From: Solitalea longa
GTDB lineage: Bacteria > Bacteroidota > Bacteroidia > Sphingobacteriales > Sphingobacteriaceae
Assembly: GCF_002920915.1 (NCBI RefSeq)
Contig: NZ_PQVF01000001.1
Location: 248,001 to 312,000, forward strand
Reading direction: 5' to 3'
Length of the DNA stretch: 64,000 nucleotides
The notes under the pieces: model-generated
What the model was told of the DNA's origin: nothing
What the model saw: the letters and a program-made list of their open reading frames with translations, nothing else
The model's database searches: none
Translations under genes and position numbers: made by a program
In this document: positions 8,170-16,661 of the stretch, piece after piece
Layout of the letters: every line of letters starts with the position of its first letter
Position numbering within the stretch: position 1 is the stretch's first letter

Positions 8170-8913
8170 ATGAAAAAATTTGGACTCATAGGGTTTCCGC
8201 TTTCTCACTCCTTCTCAAAAAAATATTTTACCGAAAAGTTTAAAACACTTGGTCTTTCAGATCACCAATATGATTTATATCCAATTGAAACTGCTGATAA
8301 GTTGCTGGAAATTGTTAATAATGATCAGGAATTGATCGGCATTAATGTGACCATTCCGCATAAAATTGAAGTAATGCAGTTTTTAAACCGATTAGACGAT
8401 TCGGCTAAAGGAGTTGGAGCAGTAAATGTGATCAAAATTGAGCGAAACGTGGATCAAGCGGTTTTGACCGGCTACAATTCTGATGTTTATGGTTTTAGAG
8501 AGTCCTTACGGCCCTTACTAAAAAGCAATCATAAAAAAGCGCTGATCCTGGGAACTGGCGGCGCTTCAAAAGCGGTTGAATTTGCGTTAAAAGAACTAGG
8601 TATTGATTGTCGTTTCGTGTCAAGAATAGGCTCAGATCAAAAACTGGCCTATAGCGCCTTGACAAAGGAGATCATGGCACAATACACTGTAATCGTTAAT
8701 TGCTCTCCTGTGGGCACCTATCCGAATGTTGATGCTTGTCCTGAATTGCCTTACGAGTATTTAACAGCCGACCATTTATTATTTGATCTGGTTTACAATC
8801 CGGAGGTTACCTTGTTCCTTCAAAAGGGCCTTGATACGGGTGCTAGTATTAAAAATGGATTAGAAATGCTCCACTTGCAAGCTGAAAAGGCTTGGAGTAT
8901 TTGGAATGAATAA
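8170..8913 (+). CDS. aroE: Shikimate dehydrogenase
   Basis: NADP-dependent reduction of 3-dehydroshikimate to shikimate in the chorismate pathway, in the cytosol. At 247 residues it is slightly shorter than E. coli AroE. The shikimate-binding SHS motif is at residues 12-14, the catalytic Lys65 is in NVTIPHK, the catalytic Asp105 is in GYNSDVYGF, and the dinucleotide loop LGTGGAS is at 127-133. All key residues are present. No other aromatic-pathway gene is adjacent. Confidence 0.95.
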   Translation: MKKFGLIGFPLSHSFSKKYFTEKFKTLGLSDHQYDLYPIETADKLLEIVNNDQELIGINVTIPHKIEVMQFLNRLDDSAKGVGAVNVIKIERNVDQAVLTGYNSDVYGFRESLRPLLKSNHKKALILGTGGASKAVEFALKELGIDCRFVSRIGSDQKLAYSALTKEIMAQYTVIVNCSPVGTYPNVDACPELPYEYLTADHLLFDLVYNPEVTLFLQKGLDTGASIKNGLEMLHLQAEKAWSIWNE

Positions 8914-9016
8914 ATAGATTTTGAAAGTTAGATTTTTGAATGACGAGTTAGGAATTTCGTACAGTCGATTAGACTCCGCATTTTAAAATCGTAATTCGTC
9001 CTTCGTACTTTAATTG

Positions 9017-9024
9017 TACCTTGC
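9017..9024 (+). promoter_or_regulatory. Near-consensus -7 element upstream of gldD
   Basis: TACCTTGC differs from TAnnTTTG by one missing T and lies 45 bases before the proposed TTG start. The flanking DNA (8940-9010) is rich in short CGTA/TTCGT repeats and carries no open frame. Confidence 0.3.
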
Positions 9025-9068
9025 AGCCGTTTATTTAATCAATAACAACTTATAAACACCTTAACGTT

Positions 9069-9671
9069 TTGGGTTTTAAAAATATAATTTCTGCCAGAGT
9101 TGGCTTATTTCTTATACTGCCATTTGCATTGTTTTCAGCATGTAAGGAGAATACTTCTACCCCTAAGCCACGAGGGTATCATCGAATAGAGTTCCCCAAA
9201 AAAGCATACAAGCATTTCGATGAAGGCTGTAAATACTCTTTTGATATTCCTGTTTATGCAAAAATTACAACCGATAATGCTGCTGGTGCACAACCCTGTT
9301 GGCTAAATGTTGAATACCCGCAGTTCAATGGCAAACTTCATTTAAGCTATCATTCCATAAATAATGATAAACAAAAGTTTAATGCATTAGTTGAAGATAG
9401 CCGGAGTTTGGTTTTTAAGCATACTATAAAGGCCACAGCTATTGACGAGAGTGTAATAAGAAATGCAGAACGTAAAGTATACGGCACCTATTATACCATT
9501 GACGGAAATGCTGCTTCATCAATGCAGTTTTACCTTACTGATAGTACACATCATTTTTTAAGGGCGGCATTGTACTTTAGAACTGAGCCCAGGCTGGACT
9601 CTATTCAACCGGTGCTTGATTTTATTAAACAAGACGTTGATGTGATGATAAAAACCTTTAAGTGGAAATAA
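9069..9671 (+). CDS. gldD: Gliding-motility lipoprotein GldD
   Basis: A 200-residue predicted lipoprotein of the GldD family, required for gliding and linked to type IX secretion in Flavobacterium johnsoniae. The signal peptide ends in LFSAC with Cys25. The mature part begins with the conserved PKPRGYHRIEFPKKAY and contains KHFDEGCKYSFDIPVYA. The frame has no ATG between the upstream stop (9036) and the lipobox, so the best start is TTG at 9069, which gives a normal signal peptide. GldD is often encoded beside gldE, but no gldE-like gene is present here. The neighbours are aroE and a metallo-hydrolase. Confidence 0.9.
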   Translation: MGFKNIISARVGLFLILPFALFSACKENTSTPKPRGYHRIEFPKKAYKHFDEGCKYSFDIPVYAKITTDNAAGAQPCWLNVEYPQFNGKLHLSYHSINNDKQKFNALVEDSRSLVFKHTIKATAIDESVIRNAERKVYGTYYTIDGNAASSMQFYLTDSTHHFLRAALYFRTEPRLDSIQPVLDFIKQDVDVMIKTFKWK

Positions 9672-9708
9672 AACAGCTCTTTTCCAAAGAATAAATTTTA
9701 AAATCAAT

Positions 9709-10344
9709 ATGATTCAGGTTCATTATTTAACATTCAATCCTTACCAGGAAAACACCTATATACTTTTTGACGAAACAAAAGAGTGCCTGATTATTGATCC
9801 AGGTTGTTATAATGCCGGCGAACAGAATGCATTAGTAGAATTTATTAATGCGAACAATTTTAAACCGGTTAAGCTTATCAATACCCATTGTCATATCGAC
9901 CATGTGTTAGGCAATAAGTTTGTTTTTGATAACTATGGATTAAAGCCGCATTTTCATAAAGAGGAGCAATTTATTCTGGATGCCATTCCGGGGTACGCAC
10001 CATCAATGGGGATGCATTATGAGCTCTCACCAGCGGCGGAGCATTATTTGGAAGATGGCGAAGTTGTCAGTTTTGGTAATTCAACTCTTGAAAGCATTTT
10101 CACTCCAGGCCATTCACCAGGTAGTCTTTCTTTTTACAGTAAAGAGGATCATTTTGTTATTGGTGGCGATGTTTTGTTTTATCAAAGTGTAGGTCGAACT
10201 GATTTACCAGGCGGTAATTTCGGAGTATTGAAACAAAGCATTGAGCAGCGATTATTCCCTTTGGGCGACGAAGTAAAGGTTTTCCCAGGTCATGGTCCGG
10301 CTACAAGCATCGGATTTGAAAGATTGCATAATCCTTTTTTATAG
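9709..10344 (+). CDS. Metallo-beta-lactamase-fold hydrolase (glyoxalase II-like)
   Basis: A 211-residue cytosolic hydrolase with a binuclear metal site. The signature NTHCHIDHVLGN gives H60, H62, D64 and H65. Further metal ligands sit in FTPGHSPGS, GGDVLF and FPGHGPATS. It lacks the extended C-terminal domain of classical glyoxalase II, so it belongs to the short thioesterase-like MBL group common in Bacteroidota. The substrate is unknown; hydroxyacyl-glutathione or another thioester is possible. The gap to gldD is 37 bases, so the two may share a transcript. Confidence 0.85.
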   Translation: MIQVHYLTFNPYQENTYILFDETKECLIIDPGCYNAGEQNALVEFINANNFKPVKLINTHCHIDHVLGNKFVFDNYGLKPHFHKEEQFILDAIPGYAPSMGMHYELSPAAEHYLEDGEVVSFGNSTLESIFTPGHSPGSLSFYSKEDHFVIGGDVLFYQSVGRTDLPGGNFGVLKQSIEQRLFPLGDEVKVFPGHGPATSIGFERLHNPFL

Positions 10345-10349
10345 AAGAT

Positions 10350-10382
10350 GATTACTCCGATTAAAAAAGATTACGCAGATTC
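10350..10382. repeat. Phased GATTA repeats in an intergenic spacer
   Basis: GATTA occurs at 10350, 10359 and 10369, with GATTC at 10378, at 9-10 base spacing. The third copy reads GATTACGCAG, identical to 5346-5355 beside the tandem repeat near the TPR gene. It looks like a member of a short dispersed intergenic repeat family. Confidence 0.6.
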
Positions 10383-10443
10383 GCTAAGGATGAGAATAAA
10401 ATATTCTTTACTTATTACTCAAAACTAATCACTTAGAACTCGA

Positions 10444-11682
10444 ATGAATCTGGCGCTTTACTTTGCTAAACGATACCTTTTTTCTAAGAAATCAACCAAT
10501 GCTATCAATATAATTTCGGGCATATCCATGTTCGGGGTGTTAATTGGATCGGCGGCGTTGATCGTTATCCTATCGGTATTTAATGGCTTTGAGGCGCTTG
10601 TGCTTTCTCTATATAACCGTTTTACCCCCGATATTAAAATTGAGGTGTTACATGGTAAAACCTTTGATCCAACTACCAGTGCTTTTAAGCAGTTAAAATC
10701 AGCTCCTGAAAACCTGTATTATGTAGAAGCGCTGGAGGAAAAAGCGCTTTTACGTTTTGGCAAGAATCAATACATCGCAACGGTGAAGGGTGTTAGTGCT
10801 GATTTTTTGAAAACGCATGCATTGGACTCGATGATACTTAGGGGGCAGGCAACGCTTGGAACTGAAAAGGACCCAAGAGCAATAATAGGTAGCGGCGTTG
10901 AATACTATCTGTCGATGAATATCGAATCGGATGACCCGCTAACCATTTTTTCTCCCCGAAAAAATATGGGAACCTCCATTGATCCTACAAATGACTTGAA
11001 CAGGAATGAGATTTATGTTTCGGGCGTATTTCAGATTCAGCAAGATTTCGATTTAAAATATGTACTTGTTCCGCTTTCATACGCACGTATGCAACTGGAT
11101 GAAAGCCAAAATGTTTCATCTGTAGAGATCTATTTAAAGAATACAGTAAACCTGAATGGCTACAAGAACAAAATAAAGACCCTACTTGGAGATGATTATA
11201 AAGTAAGAGATAGGTTTGAGCAAAATGAACTCCTTTATAAGATTCTGAATTCAGAAAAATGGGCAGTTTACCTTATTCTCACATTTGTTTTGGTCATTGC
11301 CATCTGTAATATCATCGGTTCATTAACCATGCTGGTAATTGATAAAAAGAAAGACATAGCCATATTGTTTAGCATGGGAGCCAATGAACGCATTGTTCGC
11401 TATATTTTCTTGTTTGAAGGGTTATTGATCTCAATGGCAGGTACAGTGGCCGGGCTTGTTCTAGGAGCTGGATTCTGTTATTTACAGCAAAAGTATGGCG
11501 TAATTAAACTGGGGCAGTCAGGCACGTTTGTAATGGACAAGTATCCGGTTGAAATGCATTGGCCCGATTTTCTGCTTGTATTTGCCACGGTATTTATCAT
11601 TTCTTTTATTGCCTCATGGGTGGCATCGCGCTTAAGTGTAAGAAACTTTACAAATGTGAGTCAAGAACTTACAGAGCAATAA
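10444..11682 (+). CDS. LolC/LolE-type ABC transporter permease
   Basis: A 412-residue inner-membrane permease of the FtsX/LolCE superfamily. It has an N-terminal transmembrane helix (about residues 25-48), a large periplasmic MacB-like core domain (about 50-265) and three C-terminal helices (about 275-300, 325-350, 375-400). MNLALYFAKRYLFSKKSTNAINIISGIS is typical of the LolE subgroup in Bacteroidota. Such permeases release lipoproteins from the inner membrane to the LolA carrier, with a LolD ATPase. No ATPase gene is in the window. Lipoprotein export is therefore the likely role but is inferred from family. Confidence 0.85.
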   Translation: MNLALYFAKRYLFSKKSTNAINIISGISMFGVLIGSAALIVILSVFNGFEALVLSLYNRFTPDIKIEVLHGKTFDPTTSAFKQLKSAPENLYYVEALEEKALLRFGKNQYIATVKGVSADFLKTHALDSMILRGQATLGTEKDPRAIIGSGVEYYLSMNIESDDPLTIFSPRKNMGTSIDPTNDLNRNEIYVSGVFQIQQDFDLKYVLVPLSYARMQLDESQNVSSVEIYLKNTVNLNGYKNKIKTLLGDDYKVRDRFEQNELLYKILNSEKWAVYLILTFVLVIAICNIIGSLTMLVIDKKKDIAILFSMGANERIVRYIFLFEGLLISMAGTVAGLVLGAGFCYLQQKYGVIKLGQSGTFVMDKYPVEMHWPDFLLVFATVFIISFIASWVASRLSVRNFTNVSQELTEQ

Positions 11683-11702
11683 ACTTATTGAATAACATTC
11701 AT

Positions 11703-11710
11703 TAATTTTG
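11703..11710 (+). promoter_or_regulatory. Candidate -7 element for hutH
   Basis: TAATTTTG matches TAnnTTTG and lies 26 bases before the hutH ATG, which would give a leader of about 20 nt. A TTG at 11688-11690 is closer than the usual -33 spacing. Confidence 0.5.
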
Positions 11711-11735
11711 GGGCCATTCAATAAACCAGAAGATA

Positions 11736-13226
11736 ATGAAGTCATATTTCATTGGCTCGGGAGCCATAACCCTAGAGCTAATTCAATCAATTATTACCGA
11801 GGGGTATCAGCTTGCCTTATCTGAGGAGGCAACCAAAAAAATCATCGATTGTCATAATTACCTTCACGAAAAGATTAAAGTAAGTACGGCGCCAATTTAT
11901 GGTATAAATACCGGCTTCGGTTCACTGCAAAACGTTTCAATCGACAATGACCAATTGGAAGCTTTGCAAAGCAACTTGCTTAAATCACACGCTTGTGGTA
12001 CAGGCGATGAGGTTCCTCACGAAATTGTACGGCTAATGCTGTTGCTTAAGATTCAATCGCTAAGTTATGGTCATTCAGGCGTTCAGTTATCAACCGTTCA
12101 GCGACTCATTGATTTTTATAATCATGATGTTTTGCCTGTGGTCTTTACACAGGGCTCTCTTGGTGCCTCAGGCGACTTGGCTCCTTTGGCTCATCTTTCA
12201 TTGCCTTTACTAGGAATTGGTGAAGTGTATGTTCAGGGCAAGCGTAAAGCAGCTTCAGCCATGTTGCAACAGTTTGGCTGGGAGCCGTTACATATGAAAG
12301 CGAAAGAGGGCTTGGCATTAATCAACGGAACCCAGTTTATGAGTGCATACGGTGTGCATTGCTTGTTGTTGGCTAAAAAGCTTTCGCATGTGGCTGATGT
12401 TGTTGCCGCAACTTCAATCGATGCTTTTGATTGTCGTTTGGATCCGTTTAATGAACTGATTCATCAAATTCGTCCGCATAAGGGACAGTTGGAAACAGCC
12501 AAGTTTATATCTGACGTTTTAGCTGGAAGTGAATTAATAAATCAGCCAGGCAAACAAACGCAGGATCCATATTCGTTCCGTTGCGTACCCCAGGTTCACG
12601 GCGCTTCAAAAGATGCCTTGAATTATGTTGAATGGGTTTTTATAACTGAAATTAATGCAGTTACCGATAATCCTAATGTGTTTCCGGAAGAAGATCTGAT
12701 CCTGTCAGGTGGTAATTTCCATGGACAACCTTTGGCGCTTGCGCTCGATTTTCTGTGCATGGCTTTATCTGAATTGGGAAGTATTTCTGAACGAAGAACG
12801 TTTCAATTGATTTCAGGTTTGCGAAAGTTGCCGGCATTTTTAATAGCTAAGCCTGGTTTAAATTCCGGATTAATGATTCCTCAATATACAGCAGCTTCAA
12901 TTGCCAGTCAAAACAAACAATTGTGTACACCGGCCTCGGTTGATTCTATCGTTTCATCTAACGGACAGGAAGATCATGTAAGTATGGGAGCTAATGCGGC
13001 TGTTAAGGCTTATAAGGTAGTTCAAAACCTGGTTTCTATTTTAGGGATCGAATGGTTGAATGCTACCCAGGCCCTTGAACTACGTCGTCCGCTGAAGTCT
13101 TCTCTTTTTATAGAAAAACTGTTCACTGATTTTCGTGAAGAGGTTGCATTTATTACTGAAGACCGTCAATTGTCGATTGATATTGAAAAATCGAAGCATT
13201 TTATTCTCGATTCGATCATACATTAA
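11736..13226 (+). CDS. hutH: Histidine ammonia-lyase
   Basis: Deaminates L-histidine to urocanate, using the self-formed MIO cofactor. The MIO-forming tripeptide Ala144-Ser145-Gly146 lies in GSLGASGDLAPLAHL. The catalytic tyrosine is Tyr55 in APIYGINTGFG, and His85 in SHACGTG matches the substrate-selecting histidine seen in histidine and tyrosine lyases. The length of 496 is normal. No hutU, hutI or hutG lies beside it, so a complete hut operon is not present here. An aromatic ammonia-lyase specificity cannot be fully excluded. Confidence 0.93.
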   Translation: MKSYFIGSGAITLELIQSIITEGYQLALSEEATKKIIDCHNYLHEKIKVSTAPIYGINTGFGSLQNVSIDNDQLEALQSNLLKSHACGTGDEVPHEIVRLMLLLKIQSLSYGHSGVQLSTVQRLIDFYNHDVLPVVFTQGSLGASGDLAPLAHLSLPLLGIGEVYVQGKRKAASAMLQQFGWEPLHMKAKEGLALINGTQFMSAYGVHCLLLAKKLSHVADVVAATSIDAFDCRLDPFNELIHQIRPHKGQLETAKFISDVLAGSELINQPGKQTQDPYSFRCVPQVHGASKDALNYVEWVFITEINAVTDNPNVFPEEDLILSGGNFHGQPLALALDFLCMALSELGSISERRTFQLISGLRKLPAFLIAKPGLNSGLMIPQYTAASIASQNKQLCTPASVDSIVSSNGQEDHVSMGANAAVKAYKVVQNLVSILGIEWLNATQALELRRPLKSSLFIEKLFTDFREEVAFITEDRQLSIDIEKSKHFILDSIIH

Positions 13227-13236
13227 TTTGATAACC

Positions 13237-13288
13237 TTTATAAAACAGAAAGAGGAGTTCATGTGAGCTCCTCTTTCTGTTTTATAAA
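13237..13288. terminator. Bidirectional terminator between hutH and pfkA
   Basis: A 21-bp perfect inverted repeat has arms at 13237-13257 and 13268-13288. The core is CAGAAAGAGGAG / CTCCTCTTTCTG, flanked by A and T runs on both sides. The pairing continues inward through GTTCA/TGAGC with one G-T wobble. It separates convergent genes and should stop transcription from either side. Confidence 0.92.
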
Positions 13289-13308
13289 GATTTTGTATTT
13301 AATACTTA

Positions 13309-14277
13309 TTATGAAGCCAGAATACCAACCATACGTAAAAGGTCTTTATCCATTTTCGAAGTGTCTTTTATGGCTTCATCAAATGGAGTATAGGTGATTC
13401 TCTTATCAACCTTGCCCACCATTACTCCTTTTTTGCCATTTAACAAGGCTTCAACGGCATGAAAGCCTAGCTCACTGGCCAGCATTCGGTCGAAACACGA
13501 AGGTGAGCCACCGCGCTGTATATGCCCTAAAACCGAAACTTTAGTATCGAAATGAGGGAATTTTTCTTTCACTCTTTCAGCAACAGCAAAAGCCCCTCCT
13601 GCTTCGTCACCTTCCGCAACAATAATGATCTTTGCTGATTTTCTACGACCTTTTTCTAAACGGTCATAAAGTCTTTCCAGGTCAAATTTCACCTCAGGCA
13701 ATAAGATGGCTTCAGCACCTGCTCCAATTCCTGTCGCCAAGGCAATTTGTCCGGAGTCACGGCCCATTACCTCTACAAAGAATAAGCGGTCATGTGATTC
13801 AGCAGTATCACGTATTGCATCAACGGCCTTTATTACAGTATTTATTGCTGTATCATAACCGAGGGTAAAGTCAGTTCCTAACAAGTCATTGTCAATCGTT
13901 CCGGGAGTTCCAATCGAGGGTATGCCGAATTCTTTTTCAAAAATGGAGGCACCGGTAAAAGTTCCATTTCCTCCAATAGCTACCAACGCTTCAATTCCTG
14001 CGGCCTTAAGCTGTTCATACGCTTTTTTACGACCCTCAGCCGTCATGAAATCCTTGCTTCTGGCGGTCTTTAAAATCGTTCCTCCACGTTGAATAATATT
14101 TGCGACCGATTGGGTTTCTAAAGGAACAAATTCACCGTTAATCATTCCTTCATAACCACGCATAATTCCAACAACTTCTATATTATGATAGATGGCAGTT
14201 CTGACAACTGCCCGTACACATGCATTCATGCCAGGAGCATCACCTCCTGATGTAAAAACACCTATTTTTTTAATCAT
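13309..14277 (-). CDS. pfkA: ATP-dependent 6-phosphofructokinase
   Basis: Phosphorylates fructose 6-phosphate to the 1,6-bisphosphate, the committed step of glycolysis. The start is the ATG at 14277, giving 322 residues like E. coli PfkA. The open frame extends upstream to 14436, but that part is low-complexity and overlaps the terminator of dsbD. Motifs are GGDAPGMN (11-18), GTIDND with catalytic Asp129, GYDTA and MGRDSG. Gly105 and Gly126 are the residues typical of ATP rather than pyrophosphate users. Residue 104 is Asn in IGGNGTF, where E. coli has the Mg-binding Asp103, an unusual change. Confidence 0.95.
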   Translation of the reverse strand: MIKKIGVFTSGGDAPGMNACVRAVVRTAIYHNIEVVGIMRGYEGMINGEFVPLETQSVANIIQRGGTILKTARSKDFMTAEGRKKAYEQLKAAGIEALVAIGGNGTFTGASIFEKEFGIPSIGTPGTIDNDLLGTDFTLGYDTAINTVIKAVDAIRDTAESHDRLFFVEVMGRDSGQIALATGIGAGAEAILLPEVKFDLERLYDRLEKGRRKSAKIIIVAEGDEAGGAFAVAERVKEKFPHFDTKVSVLGHIQRGGSPSCFDRMLASELGFHAVEALLNGKKGVMVGKVDKRITYTPFDEAIKDTSKMDKDLLRMVGILAS

Positions 14278-14343
14278 CGCCTGATTTTTTATAATGTTTG
14301 CCAATTTACTGACAAAAATATCAACTGTTGTTAAACAGAGGCA

Positions 14344-14351
14344 CAAATTTA
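14344..14351 (-). promoter_or_regulatory. Candidate -7 element for pfkA
   Basis: Reads TAAATTTG on the minus strand, an exact TAnnTTTG match 67 bases before the pfkA ATG. It supports the shorter start over the upstream-extended frame. Confidence 0.45.
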
Positions 14352-14415
14352 TATAAATTTTAAAATTGCCTAAACGAAGTACAGATGCTAATACGATGGC
14401 CAAATCAATAAAAAC

Positions 14416-14448
14416 AAAAGCCTTCCAATTCTTCATCGGAAGGCTTTT
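14416..14448 (-). terminator. Terminator after dsbD
   Basis: AAAAGCCTTCC (14416-14426) and GGAAGGCTTTT (14438-14448) pair perfectly. It lies 22 bases past the dsbD stop on the minus strand and ends in a T run in that direction. Confidence 0.88.
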
Positions 14449-14470
14449 GCCTGTTATAATTTGATATTTT

Positions 14471-16570
14471 TTATTTCATGCTTAGTTTTTGATTTTGAAA
14501 AGCTTCTTTACCGCTATCAAGGAAACGAATATAGTTCTCAATATTAGGATTATAAGCCTGAGGATTTACTAGCACTTTACCATCGTGATCCATCAATACA
14601 TAGTATGGCTGTGAGTTGGTATTGAAAGAACTTGCCTGAAGATCACTCCATTTCTTACCTACTGTGGTGATCTTTTTACCTGTAGCCTTAGAAACGAATT
14701 GTTCGTTTGCTGGTAATTCAGTTTTATCGTCCACGTAAAGAGAGATCAATACATAGTCGTCTTTTAAGCGTTTTAAAACGTCAGGATTTGACCAAACATT
14801 AGCTTCCATTTTACGGCAGTTAACGCAAGAGTGGCCTGTAAAGTCAATGAACACAGGTTTTCCTGTCTTTTTTGCTTGTTCCATACCTTCTTCATAATCA
14901 AAGAAAGCATCGATGCCATGTGGCGCATGGAAAAGGCCGGCATATTTTTTAGCAGAATGGGCTGGAGCTTCGCTATTGCCTGAATTTGGGGCTAAAACAA
15001 AATCCTGAGTTCCCATTGGAGGAGCAAAGGCGCTGATCGCTTTAAGAGGCGCACCTTCTAGTCCAGGCAACATGTATACAGCAAATGCAAACGAAAATAT
15101 TGCTAAAAATAAACGAGGAGTTGAAATATGTTTTAAATCACTGTCGTGTGAAAATTTCAGTTTACCTAGTAAATAGAATCCAAGCATAGTGAAAATTACA
15201 ATCCATAATACAAGGAATACTTCACGGTCAAGAATACCCCAATGGTATGCTAAATCAACATTCGACAAGAATTTTAAAGCAAAAGCCAATTCAATAAAAC
15301 CTAACACAACTTTTACCGAGTTTAACCAACCACCTGATTTAGGCAGGTTTTGCAGCCAACTTGGGAAAATGGCGAAAAGTGTAAAAGGAATAGCTAATGC
15401 AGTAGAGAAACCTAACATTCCCATAGCAGGGCCTAAGTATTCACCTTTTCTGGCGGCTTCTACCAACAAGTTACCAATTAGAGGTCCGGTACAAGAGAAA
15501 GAAGCTAATGCCAAGGCTAAAGCCATGAAAAATATACCGATGAATCCACCTTTATCTGCTTTCTCATCGGCTTTGGTAGCCCATGAACTTGGTAATGTAA
15601 TTTCAAATGCACCAAAGAACGATGCAGCGAAAACTACAAGTACCACAAAAAAGATAAGGTTGGCAATTGCGTTACTTGCTAAGTTGTTTAAGGCGTCTTC
15701 ACCTAAAGTAATGGTAATGCCTAAGCCAAAAATTACGTATATGCCGATAATTGCTAATCCAAAACTAATGGCTTTACGGATACCTGCAGAACGAGAAGGA
15801 CTGCGTTTGGTAAAGAAACTAACTGTTAATGGAATCATCGGGAAGATACATGGCATTAACAAGGCCACAAATCCGAAAAGAAAACCTTCAATGAAAATAC
15901 CCCAGGTTGAACCTGATTTTACTTCAGCTTGTGGCGTGTTAGTATCTGCAATTGAAGCCGCTACAGTAGCATTGCTTGTATCAGTTTTCACTGTATCAAC
16001 TGTAACTGCCGCACTTGTAGTTTGCGGAGTAACTGCTGTTGTAGTATCTGTAGGTGCTTTAGGTTTATTTTGATTTGCATCAGGTGCAGTGGCTGGAACA
16101 GCTACAGCTGCTTGTGGTGTTCCTGTTGCAGTAATGTTAAACTCTACTTCTTCAGGAGGTAAACACTGTTTGTCGTTACAAACCATGTACTCAAGTGTTC
16201 CGCTAATTTTAGCAGATGGAACTTTCAATCGTACTTTTTGTTCAAATACAGCTTTCCCTTCAAAATAGATAACCTGCATTTCAAAGGTAGGATCCTGAAC
16301 TTTATGTGGAGTTGATTTTTCATCAACTTTACCAATTAACTCATAATCTTTTGATGGTTTAAATTTAAAACTGGTTGGATTTGGACCACCTTCTTCAATA
16401 AACTGTGAATACATGTGCCAGTTGCCATCAATTTTGGCAGATAAAATCAACACCGCTTCGTCGCCCTTCAGGGTTTTGCTCGAGAACTGCCATGATACAG
16501 GGTTCTCAATCTGAGCAAATGTTGTTAAGCTTCCCAATAGCATTAACAACAAAAACATTCCTCTCTTCAT
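14471..16570 (-). CDS. dsbD: Thiol:disulfide interchange protein DsbD
   Basis: An inner-membrane reductant conduit of 699 residues that passes electrons from cytosolic thioredoxin to periplasmic thiol proteins. Domains in order are: signal peptide 1-20; N-terminal DsbD-alpha domain 25-150 with the redox pair Cys131/Cys136; a Pro/Thr/Ala-rich linker about 150-220; an eight-helix membrane domain 222-505 with Cys241 (MPCIFPMIP) and Cys360 (SCTGPLIG); and a C-terminal thioredoxin-like domain with C582-V-N-C585. All six redox cysteines are present, so it should be functional. It has its own promoter and terminator. Confidence 0.95.
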   Translation of the reverse strand: MKRGMFLLLMLLGSLTTFAQIENPVSWQFSSKTLKGDEAVLILSAKIDGNWHMYSQFIEEGGPNPTSFKFKPSKDYELIGKVDEKSTPHKVQDPTFEMQVIYFEGKAVFEQKVRLKVPSAKISGTLEYMVCNDKQCLPPEEVEFNITATGTPQAAVAVPATAPDANQNKPKAPTDTTTAVTPQTTSAAVTVDTVKTDTSNATVAASIADTNTPQAEVKSGSTWGIFIEGFLFGFVALLMPCIFPMIPLTVSFFTKRSPSRSAGIRKAISFGLAIIGIYVIFGLGITITLGEDALNNLASNAIANLIFFVVLVVFAASFFGAFEITLPSSWATKADEKADKGGFIGIFFMALALALASFSCTGPLIGNLLVEAARKGEYLGPAMGMLGFSTALAIPFTLFAIFPSWLQNLPKSGGWLNSVKVVLGFIELAFALKFLSNVDLAYHWGILDREVFLVLWIVIFTMLGFYLLGKLKFSHDSDLKHISTPRLFLAIFSFAFAVYMLPGLEGAPLKAISAFAPPMGTQDFVLAPNSGNSEAPAHSAKKYAGLFHAPHGIDAFFDYEEGMEQAKKTGKPVFIDFTGHSCVNCRKMEANVWSNPDVLKRLKDDYVLISLYVDDKTELPANEQFVSKATGKKITTVGKKWSDLQASSFNTNSQPYYVLMDHDGKVLVNPQAYNPNIENYIRFLDSGKEAFQNQKLSMK

Positions 16571-16620
16571 TTAAATCTTGATTGATAAGTTTTAGGTTAA
16601 ACCGAAAAATAATTCGACCC

Positions 16621-16628
16621 CAAAAATA
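16621..16628 (-). promoter_or_regulatory. Candidate -7 element for dsbD
   Basis: Reads TATTTTTG on the minus strand, 51 bases before the dsbD ATG. It matches TAnnTTTG, although the region is very AT-rich. Confidence 0.4.
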
Positions 16629-16661
16629 GAAAAATAAATTTGTCTAATTGTAAGATTATTA

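Noticed and set aside
8940-9010. Possible hairpin or repeat element between aroE and gldD
   Set aside because: Direct copies of TTCGTAC and TTTTAAAA are present, but no consistent stem or repeat unit could be defined, so no separate feature was claimed.
13309-14436. Longer pfkA start at 14436
   Set aside because: It would overlap the dsbD terminator and add 53 residues unlike any PfkA. The ATG at 14277 fits the family and follows a -7 element.
15189-16073. Long plus-strand open frame of about 294 codons opposite dsbD
   Set aside because: It is the antisense image of a complete DsbD gene. The product is a low-complexity Lys/Asn/Ala-rich chain without domains, as expected from a shadow frame.
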